Shown here: piece by piece, positions 42,916 through 52,604 of the stretch
How positions within the stretch are numbered: the first letter of the stretch is position 1
How the letters are laid out: each line of letters begins with the position of its first letter
Assembly: GCA_004020365.1 (NCBI GenBank)
Contig: SAQR01000002.1
Location: 177,753-241,752 of the forward strand
DNA: 64,000 nucleotides
Direction of reading: 5' to 3'
DNA from: Mesorhizobium sp.
GTDB taxonomy: Bacteria > Pseudomonadota > Alphaproteobacteria > Rhizobiales > Rhizobiaceae
Notes under the pieces: model-generated
The model's database searches: none
What the model was told of the DNA's origin: nothing
What the model saw: the letters and a program-made list of their open reading frames with translations, nothing else
Program-made: the position numbers and the translations under genes

Positions 42916-45166
42916 TGCCTTTTCCTCCCATGAGCAATGGTCCAAGCCGCTCCAGCTGTCGGCGCCATGCCTCGCCGCCATCCGGCGTCGGCGTCAGGCC
43001 AGCCGGCAAGCGCGCTGCGCGGCCGAGAACCGCTTCGATCAGCCGCCGGCGCTCCATGCTGTCCAGATTGGAAAAGACGCGGCGCAGCAACGGCAGGTGC
43101 GCGATGAAAGCATCTTCGTCGAGAGATTTGAGCCAGGAATCGACCGCGCCGCGCAGGCCTTCGTCATAGATCAGCCGTTGACCGGCTGTGCTGAAGAAGC
43201 CCTCGAAGAATCCTGCCGCTTCAGTGACCGGTGTGCCCGGCGACAGGCGTCGCCCGAGCAGCCCGGCTGCGGCTTCGGCGGACAGGCGGCCGGCCTCGTA
43301 GAGCAGGTTCGCGGCGCATCCGGCTAGCAGCGCCGTCGCCCGCGACCCCTCCAGCACGGCAGCCAGCCCGTTGCGCCATCCGTTCAGCACGTCTTGCCCG
43401 GGCTCGACCAGCCTGATCGCCTCATCGGCCTTGCGTATCGCGCTAGCCAATGTCGCGGCGGCCTGCTCATCCAGATCGCGTGCCGCATAGGGAAGCGCGA
43501 TCGCAGCTTCGACGATCAACCGCTCCATGAGGCCGGAAAGCCGGTTCGTCTGCGTTTTGCGGGCCTCGCCATAGCGGATGATGTCGGCGAGTGGCGGCAC
43601 CGAGGCCAGGATCTCCAGGCATTCGCTGCTGCGCGCCGCGCGCGCCTCCAGGGCCGCGAGACCGGCCGTCGATGCTTCTGACAAGCCTGCCGTGATGGCG
43701 CCCTGGACCAGTGCCGCAAGAGTATCGAGGGTTGCTGCGGCTTCGATCATCTGGATCAGGCGGCCGTTGGCAGCCTTTTCGATGGTCGGCCCGTAGATCA
43801 GGTTCTCCACCAGGCGAACGGCATATTCCGGCTCCCAGGCCAAGGTCCACCGCTCGCGGAAGGTGCCACGGCTGCGACCGGCGTCCGTCAACTTGCCCCA
43901 ATGCACACCAAGCACGTTCAGCCGATGCAGCAATGTCGAACGAAACAGCCCGCTGTCGCTTCGCAGGTCGACGGATAGTTCCCGCTCCAGCGCTTCAGGT
44001 TTCAGCCGCGCCGCCTTCTGGTTGCGCTGCAGATCCTCGATCAACGGCGCCAAAGGCGTGTCGGGTGGAATTTCGCCGACGTCCGCACCCAGAAGCAGCT
44101 CGGCCTCCACCAAGGCCCACAGCAACGCTTCGCCATTGAACAGAGCCGCAATTGCGGCGTCGCGCAATTCCTCAAACCCGGGCTTCGGCCGCGCGCGAAT
44201 TGCGGCGAGCGTGCGGGCGAGCCGCTCCGCCTCGATCAGCGAAGCGGTCGAGACCAGGTGACCCTTCACCCGCAGCACCGCTGCAATCATTGCAAGCCAC
44301 AAGGTTGCTGCATCGCGCCGGCCGCGCGTGCGCCAGAGATGCTTGCACCAGCCGGGTGCGACGACGCCCGCGCCATAGCCGTAGCCGAGCGCCAGACGCG
44401 GTCCCGTCCACGGCGCCCATGTCATCGTGCTCTTGCGCCTTGCAATCCCCTTGAGCAGGGCTTGATCATTTTTCTGCGTGTGTGTCGCCTGCAGTGCCGG
44501 CACATGCCACGCCCCGCAGACGACGGCGATAGGTCCATCGAATTCCTTGCGCGCCGCAGCGATTTCGAGCCGCATATGCGCTTCGCGCTGGGCCTCGACC
44601 TGTGCGATCGAGCCTTCACCATCCCTCAGCGTCATCATCGCGTCGGAGATCGCCGCGAATATCGGGCCTGGTTCCGGATTCTGCTCGATGACGTCCGACC
44701 ACCAGCTTTCTCCATCCTCATAGCCGGCGGCGCGGGCCAGCGTGCCTATCGGATCACGCCGATGCGGAGCCACATCATCACGCTCGCTTGATTCCTTTGC
44801 TTCGTCGGCATCGACTTTTTCCGCGCCGTCGACCGCCGCTTCCGAGAAGCGCGCCGACGACGGCAGGTCGATGAAGCGCAACGCCGCCTTGTTGTCCACG
44901 GCCCAAAGGACCGCCTGATATTCCGGCGAGAACTCGGCGAACGGCCAAAAACTTGTCGAAGCCGGATCCTCCTCCGGATAGCAAAGCAGTGCTACCGGTG
45001 GTTGCATTTCCGGGCGGGCCAGCAACGGCAGCAGCGCGGAGGCATCGATCGGCCCCTCGATCAGCACGGCGACCGGCTGCAAATCCTGCAATGCCTGCAC
45101 AAGGCTGTCGGCGGAACCCGGCCCGTGATGGCGTATGCCGAAATAGGCGACGTCGTTGTGCCCCAT
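42908..45166 (-). CDS. DUF5682-family protein of the Yeh-type cluster (YehM-like)
   Basis: A 752-residue cytoplasmic protein. The N-terminus (AYFGIRHHGPGSADSLVQALQDLQPVAVLIEGPIDA) and YQAVLWAVDNKAALRFIDLP, followed by AVVCGAWHVPAL, are hallmarks of DUF5682 and resemble the TraB/ChaN-like haem-fold families, in which conserved His and Glu residues could be catalytic. Length matches E. coli YehM (about 759). The start lies 6 bp after the MoxR-type ATPase stop, and the end overlaps the VWA gene. Biochemical function is unknown. Confidence 0.85.
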   Translation of the reverse strand: MGHNDVAYFGIRHHGPGSADSLVQALQDLQPVAVLIEGPIDASALLPLLARPEMQPPVALLCYPEEDPASTSFWPFAEFSPEYQAVLWAVDNKAALRFIDLPSSARFSEAAVDGAEKVDADEAKESSERDDVAPHRRDPIGTLARAAGYEDGESWWSDVIEQNPEPGPIFAAISDAMMTLRDGEGSIAQVEAQREAHMRLEIAAARKEFDGPIAVVCGAWHVPALQATHTQKNDQALLKGIARRKSTMTWAPWTGPRLALGYGYGAGVVAPGWCKHLWRTRGRRDAATLWLAMIAAVLRVKGHLVSTASLIEAERLARTLAAIRARPKPGFEELRDAAIAALFNGEALLWALVEAELLLGADVGEIPPDTPLAPLIEDLQRNQKAARLKPEALERELSVDLRSDSGLFRSTLLHRLNVLGVHWGKLTDAGRSRGTFRERWTLAWEPEYAVRLVENLIYGPTIEKAANGRLIQMIEAAATLDTLAALVQGAITAGLSEASTAGLAALEARAARSSECLEILASVPPLADIIRYGEARKTQTNRLSGLMERLIVEAAIALPYAARDLDEQAAATLASAIRKADEAIRLVEPGQDVLNGWRNGLAAVLEGSRATALLAGCAANLLYEAGRLSAEAAAGLLGRRLSPGTPVTEAAGFFEGFFSTAGQRLIYDEGLRGAVDSWLKSLDEDAFIAHLPLLRRVFSNLDSMERRRLIEAVLGRAARLPAGLTPTPDGGEAWRRQLERLGPLLMGGKGNG

Positions 45167-45172
45167 GACGCG

Positions 45173-46252
45173 TCAGATCGCTGCGTTCAAGGCCGCATAG
45201 TAGCCGGCATAGTCAGGCCGCTTCTTGAGCACTGTTTCCAGATATTCCTCAAGCACTGCCTTGTCCTGAACCGGGTCTTTCACGATCGCGCCGACAAGGC
45301 TGGCGGCGAGACCTTCGGCGCCGAGCTTGCCGCTGTCGAACCACGCCGCCTGGCTCAGCCCGCCAACCATCGTGGCGATCGCCTCGGCGGTCGACAGCGA
45401 GCCCGAGGGCGTCTTCAGCGTCACCTTGCCGTCGGCGGTCGCACCGGACCGCAATTCACGGAAGATGGTCAACACCCGGGCTATCTCCTCGCCGACATTT
45501 TTCGGCACCGGCAGGTCGAGCCCGCCGGCCATCTCATCGACCCGCTTGGAGACGATCGCCACCTCTTCAGCCATGTCTTCCGGCAATGGCAGCACCACGA
45601 CATTGAAGCGACGCTTGAGTGCCGAGGAGAGTTCATTCACACCTTTGTCCCGGTTGTTTGCCGTGGCGATGATGTTGAAGCCGCGCTGGGCATAGATTGA
45701 TGTGTTCAATTCTGGGATCGGCATCATCTTTTCGGAAAGTACGGTGATCAGCGTGTCCTGCACATCCGAGCCCATGCGCGTCAGTTCCTCGAGTCGGCAG
45801 AGCTTGCCGGTCTGCATGGCGCGGTAGAGCGGCGTCGGCACCAATGCTTCCTGGCTCGGGCCCTTTGCCAGAAGTTGTGCATAGTTCCAGCCATAGCGGA
45901 TCTGGTTCTCGTCGGTGCCGGCCGTGCACTGCACGATCAGCGTCGAGTCGCCCATGATGGCGGCGGCCAGATGTTCCGACACCCAGGATTTGGCCGTTCC
46001 GGGAACGCCGAGCAGCAACAATGCGCGGTCGGTGGCGAGCGTTGCCACCGCGGTCTCCATCAGTCGGCGGCGACCGACATATTTTGGCGTTACCGGCGTG
46101 CCGTCACCGGCCTTCCCGCCCAGCAGATAAGTCAGCACAGCTTGTGGCGAGAGGCTCCAGCCGGCAGGCTTTTGCCTGTCGTCACCGCGCGCCAGCGCCT
46201 GCAATTCAGAGGCATAGGCCTGCTCGACCGGGAGACGGATGGCAGCGTTCAT
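45173..46252 (-). CDS. MoxR-type AAA ATPase of the Yeh-type cluster (YehL-like)
   Basis: A 359-residue AAA+ protein. Walker A is GVPGTAKS (82-89), the Walker-B region reads KLCRLEELTRMGSDVQD, and sensor/arginine-finger residues are in IIATANNRDKGVNELSSALKRRF. MoxR-type ATPases remodel partner complexes together with VWA proteins, one of which is encoded two genes downstream. The ATG at 46252 has GGAG seven bases upstream. The 18-bp gap after DUF5691 and 6-bp gap before DUF5682 indicate one operon. Confidence 0.9.
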   Translation of the reverse strand: MNAAIRLPVEQAYASELQALARGDDRQKPAGWSLSPQAVLTYLLGGKAGDGTPVTPKYVGRRRLMETAVATLATDRALLLLGVPGTAKSWVSEHLAAAIMGDSTLIVQCTAGTDENQIRYGWNYAQLLAKGPSQEALVPTPLYRAMQTGKLCRLEELTRMGSDVQDTLITVLSEKMMPIPELNTSIYAQRGFNIIATANNRDKGVNELSSALKRRFNVVVLPLPEDMAEEVAIVSKRVDEMAGGLDLPVPKNVGEEIARVLTIFRELRSGATADGKVTLKTPSGSLSTAEAIATMVGGLSQAAWFDSGKLGAEGLAASLVGAIVKDPVQDKAVLEEYLETVLKKRPDYAGYYAALNAAI

Positions 46253-46270
46253 ATGAATTCTCCGGATTGA

Positions 46271-47716
46271 TCATGTGTCGGTTCTAGATTGATGTTCGGC
46301 CAGCGCCGCGTTGAGACGCAGGACGCTGAGGGATGGGGCTGCGGGCGGCATGCCGGCTGCGACGACCTCGTCGATCAACTTTGCTGCTGTGGTCGCTGTG
46401 GCAAGGAAGCCGATCGTTTCCAGTATTTCGTCGGCGCCCCGGCGCATGGCGTTGTCGTTTTCCGCAACGGCGGAGCGCAGCGCCGCAAGAGCCGATCCAT
46501 TCGAAAGATCGTCCCATTCCAGCCAGCCAGCATCAATGCCTTCCGCCAGATTGATCGCGTTGAGGTAATTCGCTTGCTTGAGGATCAGCCGGACGAGGGC
46601 TCGTTTTCTGCGACTGTCCAGGCGCGGCGTGAGGTGTAGTACGAACAGCGCCGGCTTGCCGCCGTCGGCGACAAGTGCGTCCGCCATATGCGTCACCGCG
46701 GCGTCGCTCCCCGAAGCCGCAACCATTCGTGCGATCAGGATGTCAGCGTTGTTGTCGGCGCCGAATTGCCAGGCTCCTATGAACTCAGGTTCGGTAGCAT
46801 TGAACCGCGCGGCCAGGTCGACCAGATTGCAGGTCTCGAACAATTCGGCGCGACGCTTTTCCTGCGCCGGCGATTTCAACTTCGCCGGCGTGTAGATCCT
46901 GCGGCGGCGGATGAAGCCGGATTTGCCTTCGCTGATGAATGCGGCGAGTTCAGCTGCGGGATCACCCTCTCCGCCATCGTTTGAACGGCCGTGCTCTCCC
47001 AACCTTGCCAGCAGCCGGCCAGCCAGTTCGCGCACCTTGCCGGACCTGTCGGCGGAGAGGCTTTTAAGGAACGGCGCGTCCTCAGGATTCAGGCCGAAGC
47101 GCATGAGTTCGATCAGCGCAAGCCTGACCTCGGCGGGCTCGCCCGAAGCCTTGGCCTCGACCAGCAGTCGAGCCGAAGCCGGTTCACTGCGGCGCATGTC
47201 TGCCAGCGCGATGCGTCGCGCGGCGGGATAGAACTCATCCCAATTTTCCGCTGTCAGTTTCTCCTGCGGGGCTTGTCTCTCCCCGTCCAGGCTTGCTTGC
47301 CAGTCGATCCAGGGAGCGTAGACGTCCGGACTGTTCTGATCCGGCGCGACGGGCATCCAGTCCATCGGATGGAGGACAAAGCCGCGGCTGGCGACAAGCG
47401 TCACCACGCGCGTCTTGCGTCTCGCGTCGGCGGCGTGTTTCAGAGCGGCTCTCAACAGCGGCCGCAACCGCTCCGGCAGCATAGGGAGCGCAAGTCTGGG
47501 CAGCGGCGGCCGGCGCTTGAGCGTCTTCGGCGGCGCAGGCCGCAGGGCGACGTCGAGCGCCTGTGCTGCGATTGCCAGGAGCCGGCGCTCCTGCTCGTCG
47601 GGACTTGTACCGCCGGCGATTGTCTTCCAGGCGGTCGGAGCCAGATCGAAGGTGGCTCCGCCGGTGATCCAGCAATCGCGCATTGTCGCCAGGCCAGTTT
47701 GCTCGCTCTCGTTCAC
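46271..47716 (-). CDS. DUF5691-family helical-repeat protein of the Yeh-type cluster
   Basis: A 481-residue, helix-rich cytoplasmic protein. Segments such as PAEVRLALIELMRFGLNPEDAPFLKSLSADRSGKVRELAGRLLARLG look like HEAT-type repeats. This family is known mainly from its constant neighbours: SWIM, MoxR, DUF5682 and VWA genes. It overlaps the SWIM gene by ATGA and is probably a scaffold or adaptor of the complex. No enzymatic motif is visible. Confidence 0.8.
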   Translation of the reverse strand: MNESEQTGLATMRDCWITGGATFDLAPTAWKTIAGGTSPDEQERRLLAIAAQALDVALRPAPPKTLKRRPPLPRLALPMLPERLRPLLRAALKHAADARRKTRVVTLVASRGFVLHPMDWMPVAPDQNSPDVYAPWIDWQASLDGERQAPQEKLTAENWDEFYPAARRIALADMRRSEPASARLLVEAKASGEPAEVRLALIELMRFGLNPEDAPFLKSLSADRSGKVRELAGRLLARLGEHGRSNDGGEGDPAAELAAFISEGKSGFIRRRRIYTPAKLKSPAQEKRRAELFETCNLVDLAARFNATEPEFIGAWQFGADNNADILIARMVAASGSDAAVTHMADALVADGGKPALFVLHLTPRLDSRRKRALVRLILKQANYLNAINLAEGIDAGWLEWDDLSNGSALAALRSAVAENDNAMRRGADEILETIGFLATATTAAKLIDEVVAAGMPPAAPSLSVLRLNAALAEHQSRTDT

Positions 47717-49149
47717 GACAGGTCAAGCCTCCCGAACCCGCTTTGCGCCGCCAGGAGGTCAAGCCGGGCGCCATCCCAGAGCGCTGCCGTGGCCGCAAGG
47801 TCGAGGCCCAGCAGTGTTTGATTGACAGCACCGGCGATCGGCAACGCTATCCCTTGCGGATCATCCGCGGCCTGCCACCAGCCTGTGCCGCGGTCGTCGA
47901 CCAGGATCGCGCCTGGCGGCAGCAAGAGAGGACAGTCGGTAATCCAAGGCGCTGCATCCTGATAGGAAGCATGCCCGGCGAGTGGGTCCTTGGTAGCGCC
48001 CAAGCTGAAATCAGGCCATGCGCCGGACATCACTTCACCCATGCGTTCCGCCACCAGTGCGCGCAGCGGTTTGCGGGCTGGATAGAACACCAGCCGGGCA
48101 TCGAAACGATCACCCGGAGCAAAAGCGTTGGACCGGCGTCCGGCAGAAGCCGGAAAATAATCGAGCAGCACGGCAAATTGCGGGGTAGTGCTCTTCAGAT
48201 CGAGCAGCCAGGTCGAATGGCTGACGAGACCGTCGCGGCGGCTCTCGATCTTCTCGCCCAGAACTTCCCAGAAGCTTTCGACCTGTCTTGCATCGGGACT
48301 GGCCAGAACCTGTTCGCGGGTTTCAGATGTCGATACGAGGCGCTTCAATTCGGGATCATCCGGCGCCGCCCGCCATGCCTTGGCCAACAGCACAAGCTTG
48401 CCAAGCTCACGGATCGCCGCATCCGGTTTTTCTTCGCTGCGCAGCGCCATCAGCCGCGATGGGATCTCGTCGATGCGACCGGCAAGCGCGGTGGCCTTCA
48501 TGTCGACCAGCCGCGCGGCAATCCGGCGGCAACGGTCGCTGCTGGCGTCGACAAAACCCGAAAGACCAAGCCGCAACTGATCGGCGATCCATTGGTCGAG
48601 CTCATCGAGCGCTGCAGACACTGCTTGTCGTGTGTCTTCCGCCCGCTTGCGCTGCGCCGCCTCGCGACGCTCCACTGCCGCAACGTCTTCGGCGGCGGCG
48701 CTCTCGTCCGTCCGTGCGGCTTCATCAATACTCTTGGCCGCCGCACCTTCTATCGGTTGCACTGGCGGTGGCGACGTCTTCCTGCGCCTGCCAAGCCAGT
48801 CATTCACCCATTCCGGCGAGGATTCGGCCGCGGCAAAACTGGCTGGCGCGGTGGCGGCAATCCACATCAGCGCCAGCGTGTGCTTGCATGGGAATTTTCG
48901 CGACGGGCATGTGCATTTGTAGCCGTGATCGCCTGTGTCAACCACCACCCGATATGGATTGGAGCCGGAGCCCTGGCATTCACCCCAGATGAGCGCCTGC
49001 TGCTCATTCTTTTCGAGCCGCGGCCAGTTCGATCGCTTGGTCAGCTTGGAGGCGGCGCTCAGCGACGCCTGATCGGGAGCAAGCGCCTCAATGGTCTTCA
49101 ATTCGAATTCCAAGCCGCGCCCCTCGTGACTCGAACCAACCCCTGTCAC
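47713..49149 (-). CDS. SWIM zinc-finger protein of the Yeh-type cluster (YehQ-like)
   Basis: A 478-residue protein with a SWIM zinc finger at residues 79-90 (C79, C81, C88, H90 in CTCPSRKFPCKH), a module that binds DNA or protein. The rest is largely helical with an Arg/Ala-rich middle. It is the first gene of the five-gene operon and would supply target recognition. The start is uncertain: GTG at 49149 has no good Shine-Dalgarno, whereas TTG at 49113 has GAGGGG six bases upstream and still includes the whole finger. Confidence 0.85.
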   Translation of the reverse strand: MTGVGSSHEGRGLEFELKTIEALAPDQASLSAASKLTKRSNWPRLEKNEQQALIWGECQGSGSNPYRVVVDTGDHGYKCTCPSRKFPCKHTLALMWIAATAPASFAAAESSPEWVNDWLGRRRKTSPPPVQPIEGAAAKSIDEAARTDESAAAEDVAAVERREAAQRKRAEDTRQAVSAALDELDQWIADQLRLGLSGFVDASSDRCRRIAARLVDMKATALAGRIDEIPSRLMALRSEEKPDAAIRELGKLVLLAKAWRAAPDDPELKRLVSTSETREQVLASPDARQVESFWEVLGEKIESRRDGLVSHSTWLLDLKSTTPQFAVLLDYFPASAGRRSNAFAPGDRFDARLVFYPARKPLRALVAERMGEVMSGAWPDFSLGATKDPLAGHASYQDAAPWITDCPLLLPPGAILVDDRGTGWWQAADDPQGIALPIAGAVNQTLLGLDLAATAALWDGARLDLLAAQSGFGRLDLS

Positions 49150-49358
49150 CAGGATAGATAGCCGTTTGTGAAGAACTATTGTAGCTCTCGCGAAGTGAAG
49201 ATCGATACTTCTCGGCCCCTATTCTCCTAATGTGCCCGAATCCGCCTGATCCGCAAGCGACGTCCACCGCCATTCGGCAGGCGGAGGACTTCCAGCAAAG
49301 CGCGGCGTTTGGCGCCGGCGGCCCATGCCACTGAGGTCGCCTGAAGCAAAGAGGGGCG

Positions 49359-50639
49359 TCAGCCTCTGCTCTTCAGGAATTCGATCACCATTGCCGCCGT
49401 CCAGGTGAAACGGCCGCCGCCGAGCGGTTCGCCGCTGAGCGGGTCGTAGTACTCGGCAAAGCCGCTATCGGCGATGAGGTCGAGGCTGGACTGGGTGATA
49501 TGCCGGGCGACATCAGCATAGCCGGCAGCGGCAAGGCCGTCGGCGATCATGTAGTTGACCACCAGCCAGACCGGCCCGCGCCAATAGCGCTTGGCGTCGA
49601 AGCGGGGATCGTCGAGATCGTGCGACGGGACGATATAGCGTGCCTTGCCGGCGATACGCTCGATGGTGGCGGCGATTGCGGCAGTACGGGGTTTCGGGAT
49701 GGCTGAAAAGACCGGCAGGATGCCGCCCACCGAAGCGCTGTCGACGTGCGTTCCGGTGACGCGGTCGTGGCAGAGATATTGGCCGTAGGTATCGCTCCAC
49801 AGCCGCTCCATCGCCGAAAGCCCTTTTTTGGCGCGGCTGCGGTTAGCGTCGGCGATCTCCATTTCGCCAAGCGTCTCGGCGAGATCGGCAAGGTCGGCCG
49901 CTGAGCGGATCAGGATGGCGTTGAAGCCGGGATCGACGATCCGGAAGGGCGAGGCATCGTGCAGCTTTGCATTGTCCCAGCCAAGTGCGCGAAAATGCTG
50001 CAGCAGCCAGAGGTAGCGGTCATATTGCGCTTTGGTCGGTCGGTGCGCCGGGTCGGCATGCAAGGTGTCGCGGCGCGTATAGGGCTCGACGCCTTCGGTT
50101 GGCACACGCTCGAAGGCGTCGTCCCAGTCGATCGAGTTGTCGCGGCCGGACTCCCATGGATGGATAATGGCGACCAGTCCTTCGTCTCTTGGATCGCGGT
50201 TTTCGTAGAACCAGCGATGCCAGGCGTCGATCTTCGGCAGCAGCGCGCGGGCGCGCTCGGCGGCCAGATTCTTGTCCTTGGCCCGGTCGAACAGCCGGCG
50301 AACGGCAAAGCCCGCCACCGCCGGCTGGGTAATGCCGGAGGTGGCAGTCGGGCGGTTGGTTCTCCAAACCTCCGGCCCGGGGAAATAGCTGTCGTTCAGG
50401 ACATGGAAGACGATATGCGGCACCATGCCGTCCGGCCATTGATGGGCGAACAGCGTCTCGATCTCGGTCCAGGCGCGCGCCTCGTCATAGTGGGCAAGAC
50501 CGAGCGCGGTCAGGCAGGAATCCCAGTTCCACTGAAACGGATAGAGGCCCTTGGTCGGGATGGTATAGTCGCCGTGGTCGTTTTCCCTGAGCACCTCGAC
50601 GGCACGGGCGATGGTTTCGTTGACGGCAAGAGAGATCAT
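49359..50639 (-). CDS. GH63-type glucosyl-/mannosylglycerate hydrolase
   Basis: A 426-residue (alpha/alpha)6-barrel glycosidase without a signal peptide. YPFQWNWDSCLTALG near the N-terminus, WESGRDNSIDWD with the candidate general acid D167, and FAEYYDPLSGEPLGG with the candidate general base E396 are the pattern of mannosylglycerate/glucosylglycerate hydrolases. These release hexose and glycerate from compatible solutes. It is the last gene of an operon with a LacI regulator, a binding protein, two permeases and an ATPase, consistent with uptake then cytoplasmic hydrolysis. Which glycosylglycerate is used cannot be told. Confidence 0.8.
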   Translation of the reverse strand: MISLAVNETIARAVEVLRENDHGDYTIPTKGLYPFQWNWDSCLTALGLAHYDEARAWTEIETLFAHQWPDGMVPHIVFHVLNDSYFPGPEVWRTNRPTATSGITQPAVAGFAVRRLFDRAKDKNLAAERARALLPKIDAWHRWFYENRDPRDEGLVAIIHPWESGRDNSIDWDDAFERVPTEGVEPYTRRDTLHADPAHRPTKAQYDRYLWLLQHFRALGWDNAKLHDASPFRIVDPGFNAILIRSAADLADLAETLGEMEIADANRSRAKKGLSAMERLWSDTYGQYLCHDRVTGTHVDSASVGGILPVFSAIPKPRTAAIAATIERIAGKARYIVPSHDLDDPRFDAKRYWRGPVWLVVNYMIADGLAAAGYADVARHITQSSLDLIADSGFAEYYDPLSGEPLGGGRFTWTAAMVIEFLKSRG

Positions 50640-50659
50640 TGAAGCGTTCGTACTTTCAG

Positions 50660-50716
50660 GATTGAAGGGCGTTGACGCGATTGAAGGGCGTTGGCGGGAT
50701 CAAAGGGCGTTGGTGG
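50660..50716. repeat. Three tandem 19-bp repeats at the end of the ATPase gene
   Basis: GATTGAAGGGCGTTGACGC, GATTGAAGGGCGTTGGCGG and GATCAAAGGGCGTTGGTGG run head to tail at 50660, 50679 and 50698. The third unit contains the last codons and stop of the ABC ATPase; the other two lie between it and the hydrolase gene. This looks like slippage duplication of a gene end. Confidence 0.8.
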
Positions 50717-51740
50717 TTTCAGGATCGAACCAGCGGATGCGATCGGCTTTGGGCGCAAGTCGCAGGTGGTCGCCGACGGCGATCGCGGCATTCGATTCGA
50801 GGATGGCGCGAAACAGGCCACCCTCGACATCGCAGGTGACCAGCGTGTGTGGACCGAGCGGCTCGATGACGCGCACGGTGGCATGCAGCCCCTCGTCACC
50901 TGCGTCGACATCTTCGGGGCGAATTGCGAATTCAATTTTGTGCTTGTCCGATTTGGGGCCGGGCAGCGTCAGGCCGGCGACGGTCCAGCTTCCGTTCGCA
51001 GTCTTCGTCGCGGGGATGAAATTCATCGGCGGATTGCCGATGAAGGAACCGACGAAGCGTGCGGCCGGATTGCGATAGACCTCGACCGGCGAGGCGGCCT
51101 GGACGATGTGGCCCTGATGCATGACGGCGATGCGGTCGGCGAGGCTCATCGCCTCGACTTGATCGTGAGTGACATAGATGGTGGTGGTCTCGGACGCGGC
51201 GAGCACACCCTTGAGTTCGGCGCGCATTTCGAGCCTGAGCAGCGCGTCGAGATTGGACAGCGGCTCGTCCATCAGGATGACATCGGGCTCCATGGCGAGC
51301 GCGCGGGCCACCGCTACGCGCTGGCGTTGACCGCCGGAAAGCTGGCCCGAATAGCGTTTCAGCAATTGCTCGATATGCATGAGTTCGGCAGTGCGGGTGA
51401 CGCGGCGTTCGACCTCTTGCTGCGCCAATTTCTTCATGCGCAGGCCGAAAGCGATGTTTTCGAACACTGTCAGATGCGGAAAGACCGCATAATTCTGGAA
51501 CACCATGGCGATGCCGCGGTCGCGCGGCGGCAGATGATCGACGCGGCGGCCGCCGATCCAGACCTCGCCCTGGCTCGGCGTTTCCAATCCGGCGACGATC
51601 CTGAGCAGTGTCGTCTTGCCGCAGCCCGAGGCGCCGAGCAGCACCATGAATTCCTGGTCGGCGATGGTGAGGTCGATCGAATGTAGCGCGGTGAAGCCGC
51701 CAAAGCGTTTGGCCACCTGTTTTATGGCGATCTCAGCCAT
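50700..51740 (-). CDS. MalK/UgpC-type ABC ATPase (glycosylglycerate importer)
   Basis: A 346-residue sugar-importer ATPase: Walker A GASGCGKT, Q-loop VFQNYAVFPHL, signature LSGGQRQR, Walker B ILMDEPLSNLDA and switch His in VTHDQVEAM. The C-terminal regulatory OB-like domain is about 235-346. All catalytic residues are intact. It belongs to the operon ending in the GH63 hydrolase; its 3' end has been copied as tandem repeats. Confidence 0.92.
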   Translation of the reverse strand: MAEIAIKQVAKRFGGFTALHSIDLTIADQEFMVLLGASGCGKTTLLRIVAGLETPSQGEVWIGGRRVDHLPPRDRGIAMVFQNYAVFPHLTVFENIAFGLRMKKLAQQEVERRVTRTAELMHIEQLLKRYSGQLSGGQRQRVAVARALAMEPDVILMDEPLSNLDALLRLEMRAELKGVLAASETTTIYVTHDQVEAMSLADRIAVMHQGHIVQAASPVEVYRNPAARFVGSFIGNPPMNFIPATKTANGSWTVAGLTLPGPKSDKHKIEFAIRPEDVDAGDEGLHATVRVIEPLGPHTLVTCDVEGGLFRAILESNAAIAVGDHLRLAPKADRIRWFDPETTNAL

Positions 51741-51761
51741 CGGCTTTCTCCCTATCGCGCG

Positions 51762-52604
51762 TCATCGGTTGGCTATCCCCCACATGGCGAACAGGTATTT
51801 GCGGACGGCGAAGATGAAGATCAGCGCCGGGATGACCAGTGCCGCCCCACCGGCGAATTTGAGATAGAGCGGCGACTCGCCGAGGCTCTGCAGCAGGAAG
51901 GCGGTCAGCGTCCGGTTCTCTATGGTCAGCACGGCGGCGGCAAACACCTCGTTCCAGGAGATGGTGAAAGCAAAGACCGCCGAGGCCGCGATGCCGGGCA
52001 GTGCCAGCGGCAGAATGACCTTGCGAAACGCCTGCAAGCGGGTGCAGCCGAGCGTCCACGCCGCTTCCTCGAGCTCCACCGGAATGCCTGAGAACAGCGA
52101 GAAGGTGATCAGCACCGCGAAGGGCAGAGCCAGCGTGGTGTGGACCAGCGCCAGCCCGATGGCGGTATCGTCGAGGCCGGTGCGGATGAACATCACCGCA
52201 AGCGGCAGCGCCAGCAGCGGCAGCGGAAAGGCGCGGGTCATCAGCACCAGGAAGCGGAACGTGCCCTTGCCCGGAAAATCGAAGCGCGACAGCGCATAGC
52301 CGGCGGGCGCGCCGAAACCGATCGAGAGGATCATCGTCAGCGTGGCGACGAGAACCGAGTTCCACAGCGCTCGGCCGACGCCGGCGAAATTGATGAAGAA
52401 AGACAGGCTGCCGAAATCGAAGGAAGGGAAGAAGCGTTTCGGAAAGGCAGTAACCTCTTCCGGCGACGACAAGGCATTGACTATCAGGAGATAGATCGGC
52501 AGCAGCACCCAGACCGAAAGCAGGATGACGGTGGCGACCAGCAGCCAATTGCCGGCCTTGCGGGTCGCGGGCGCGGCGATTGGCATCTCTGCGACGGCGC
52601 TCAT
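51762..52604 (-). CDS. MalG-type ABC permease (glycosylglycerate importer)
   Basis: A 280-residue carbohydrate ABC permease with six membrane helices. The EAA loop is ELEEAAWTLGCTRLQAFRKVILPLALPG. The ATG at 52604 overlaps the upstream permease stop (ATGA). It forms a heterodimer with the neighbouring MalF-like permease. Confidence 0.9.
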   Translation of the reverse strand: MSAVAEMPIAAPATRKAGNWLLVATVILLSVWVLLPIYLLIVNALSSPEEVTAFPKRFFPSFDFGSLSFFINFAGVGRALWNSVLVATLTMILSIGFGAPAGYALSRFDFPGKGTFRFLVLMTRAFPLPLLALPLAVMFIRTGLDDTAIGLALVHTTLALPFAVLITFSLFSGIPVELEEAAWTLGCTRLQAFRKVILPLALPGIAASAVFAFTISWNEVFAAAVLTIENRTLTAFLLQSLGESPLYLKFAGGAALVIPALIFIFAVRKYLFAMWGIANR

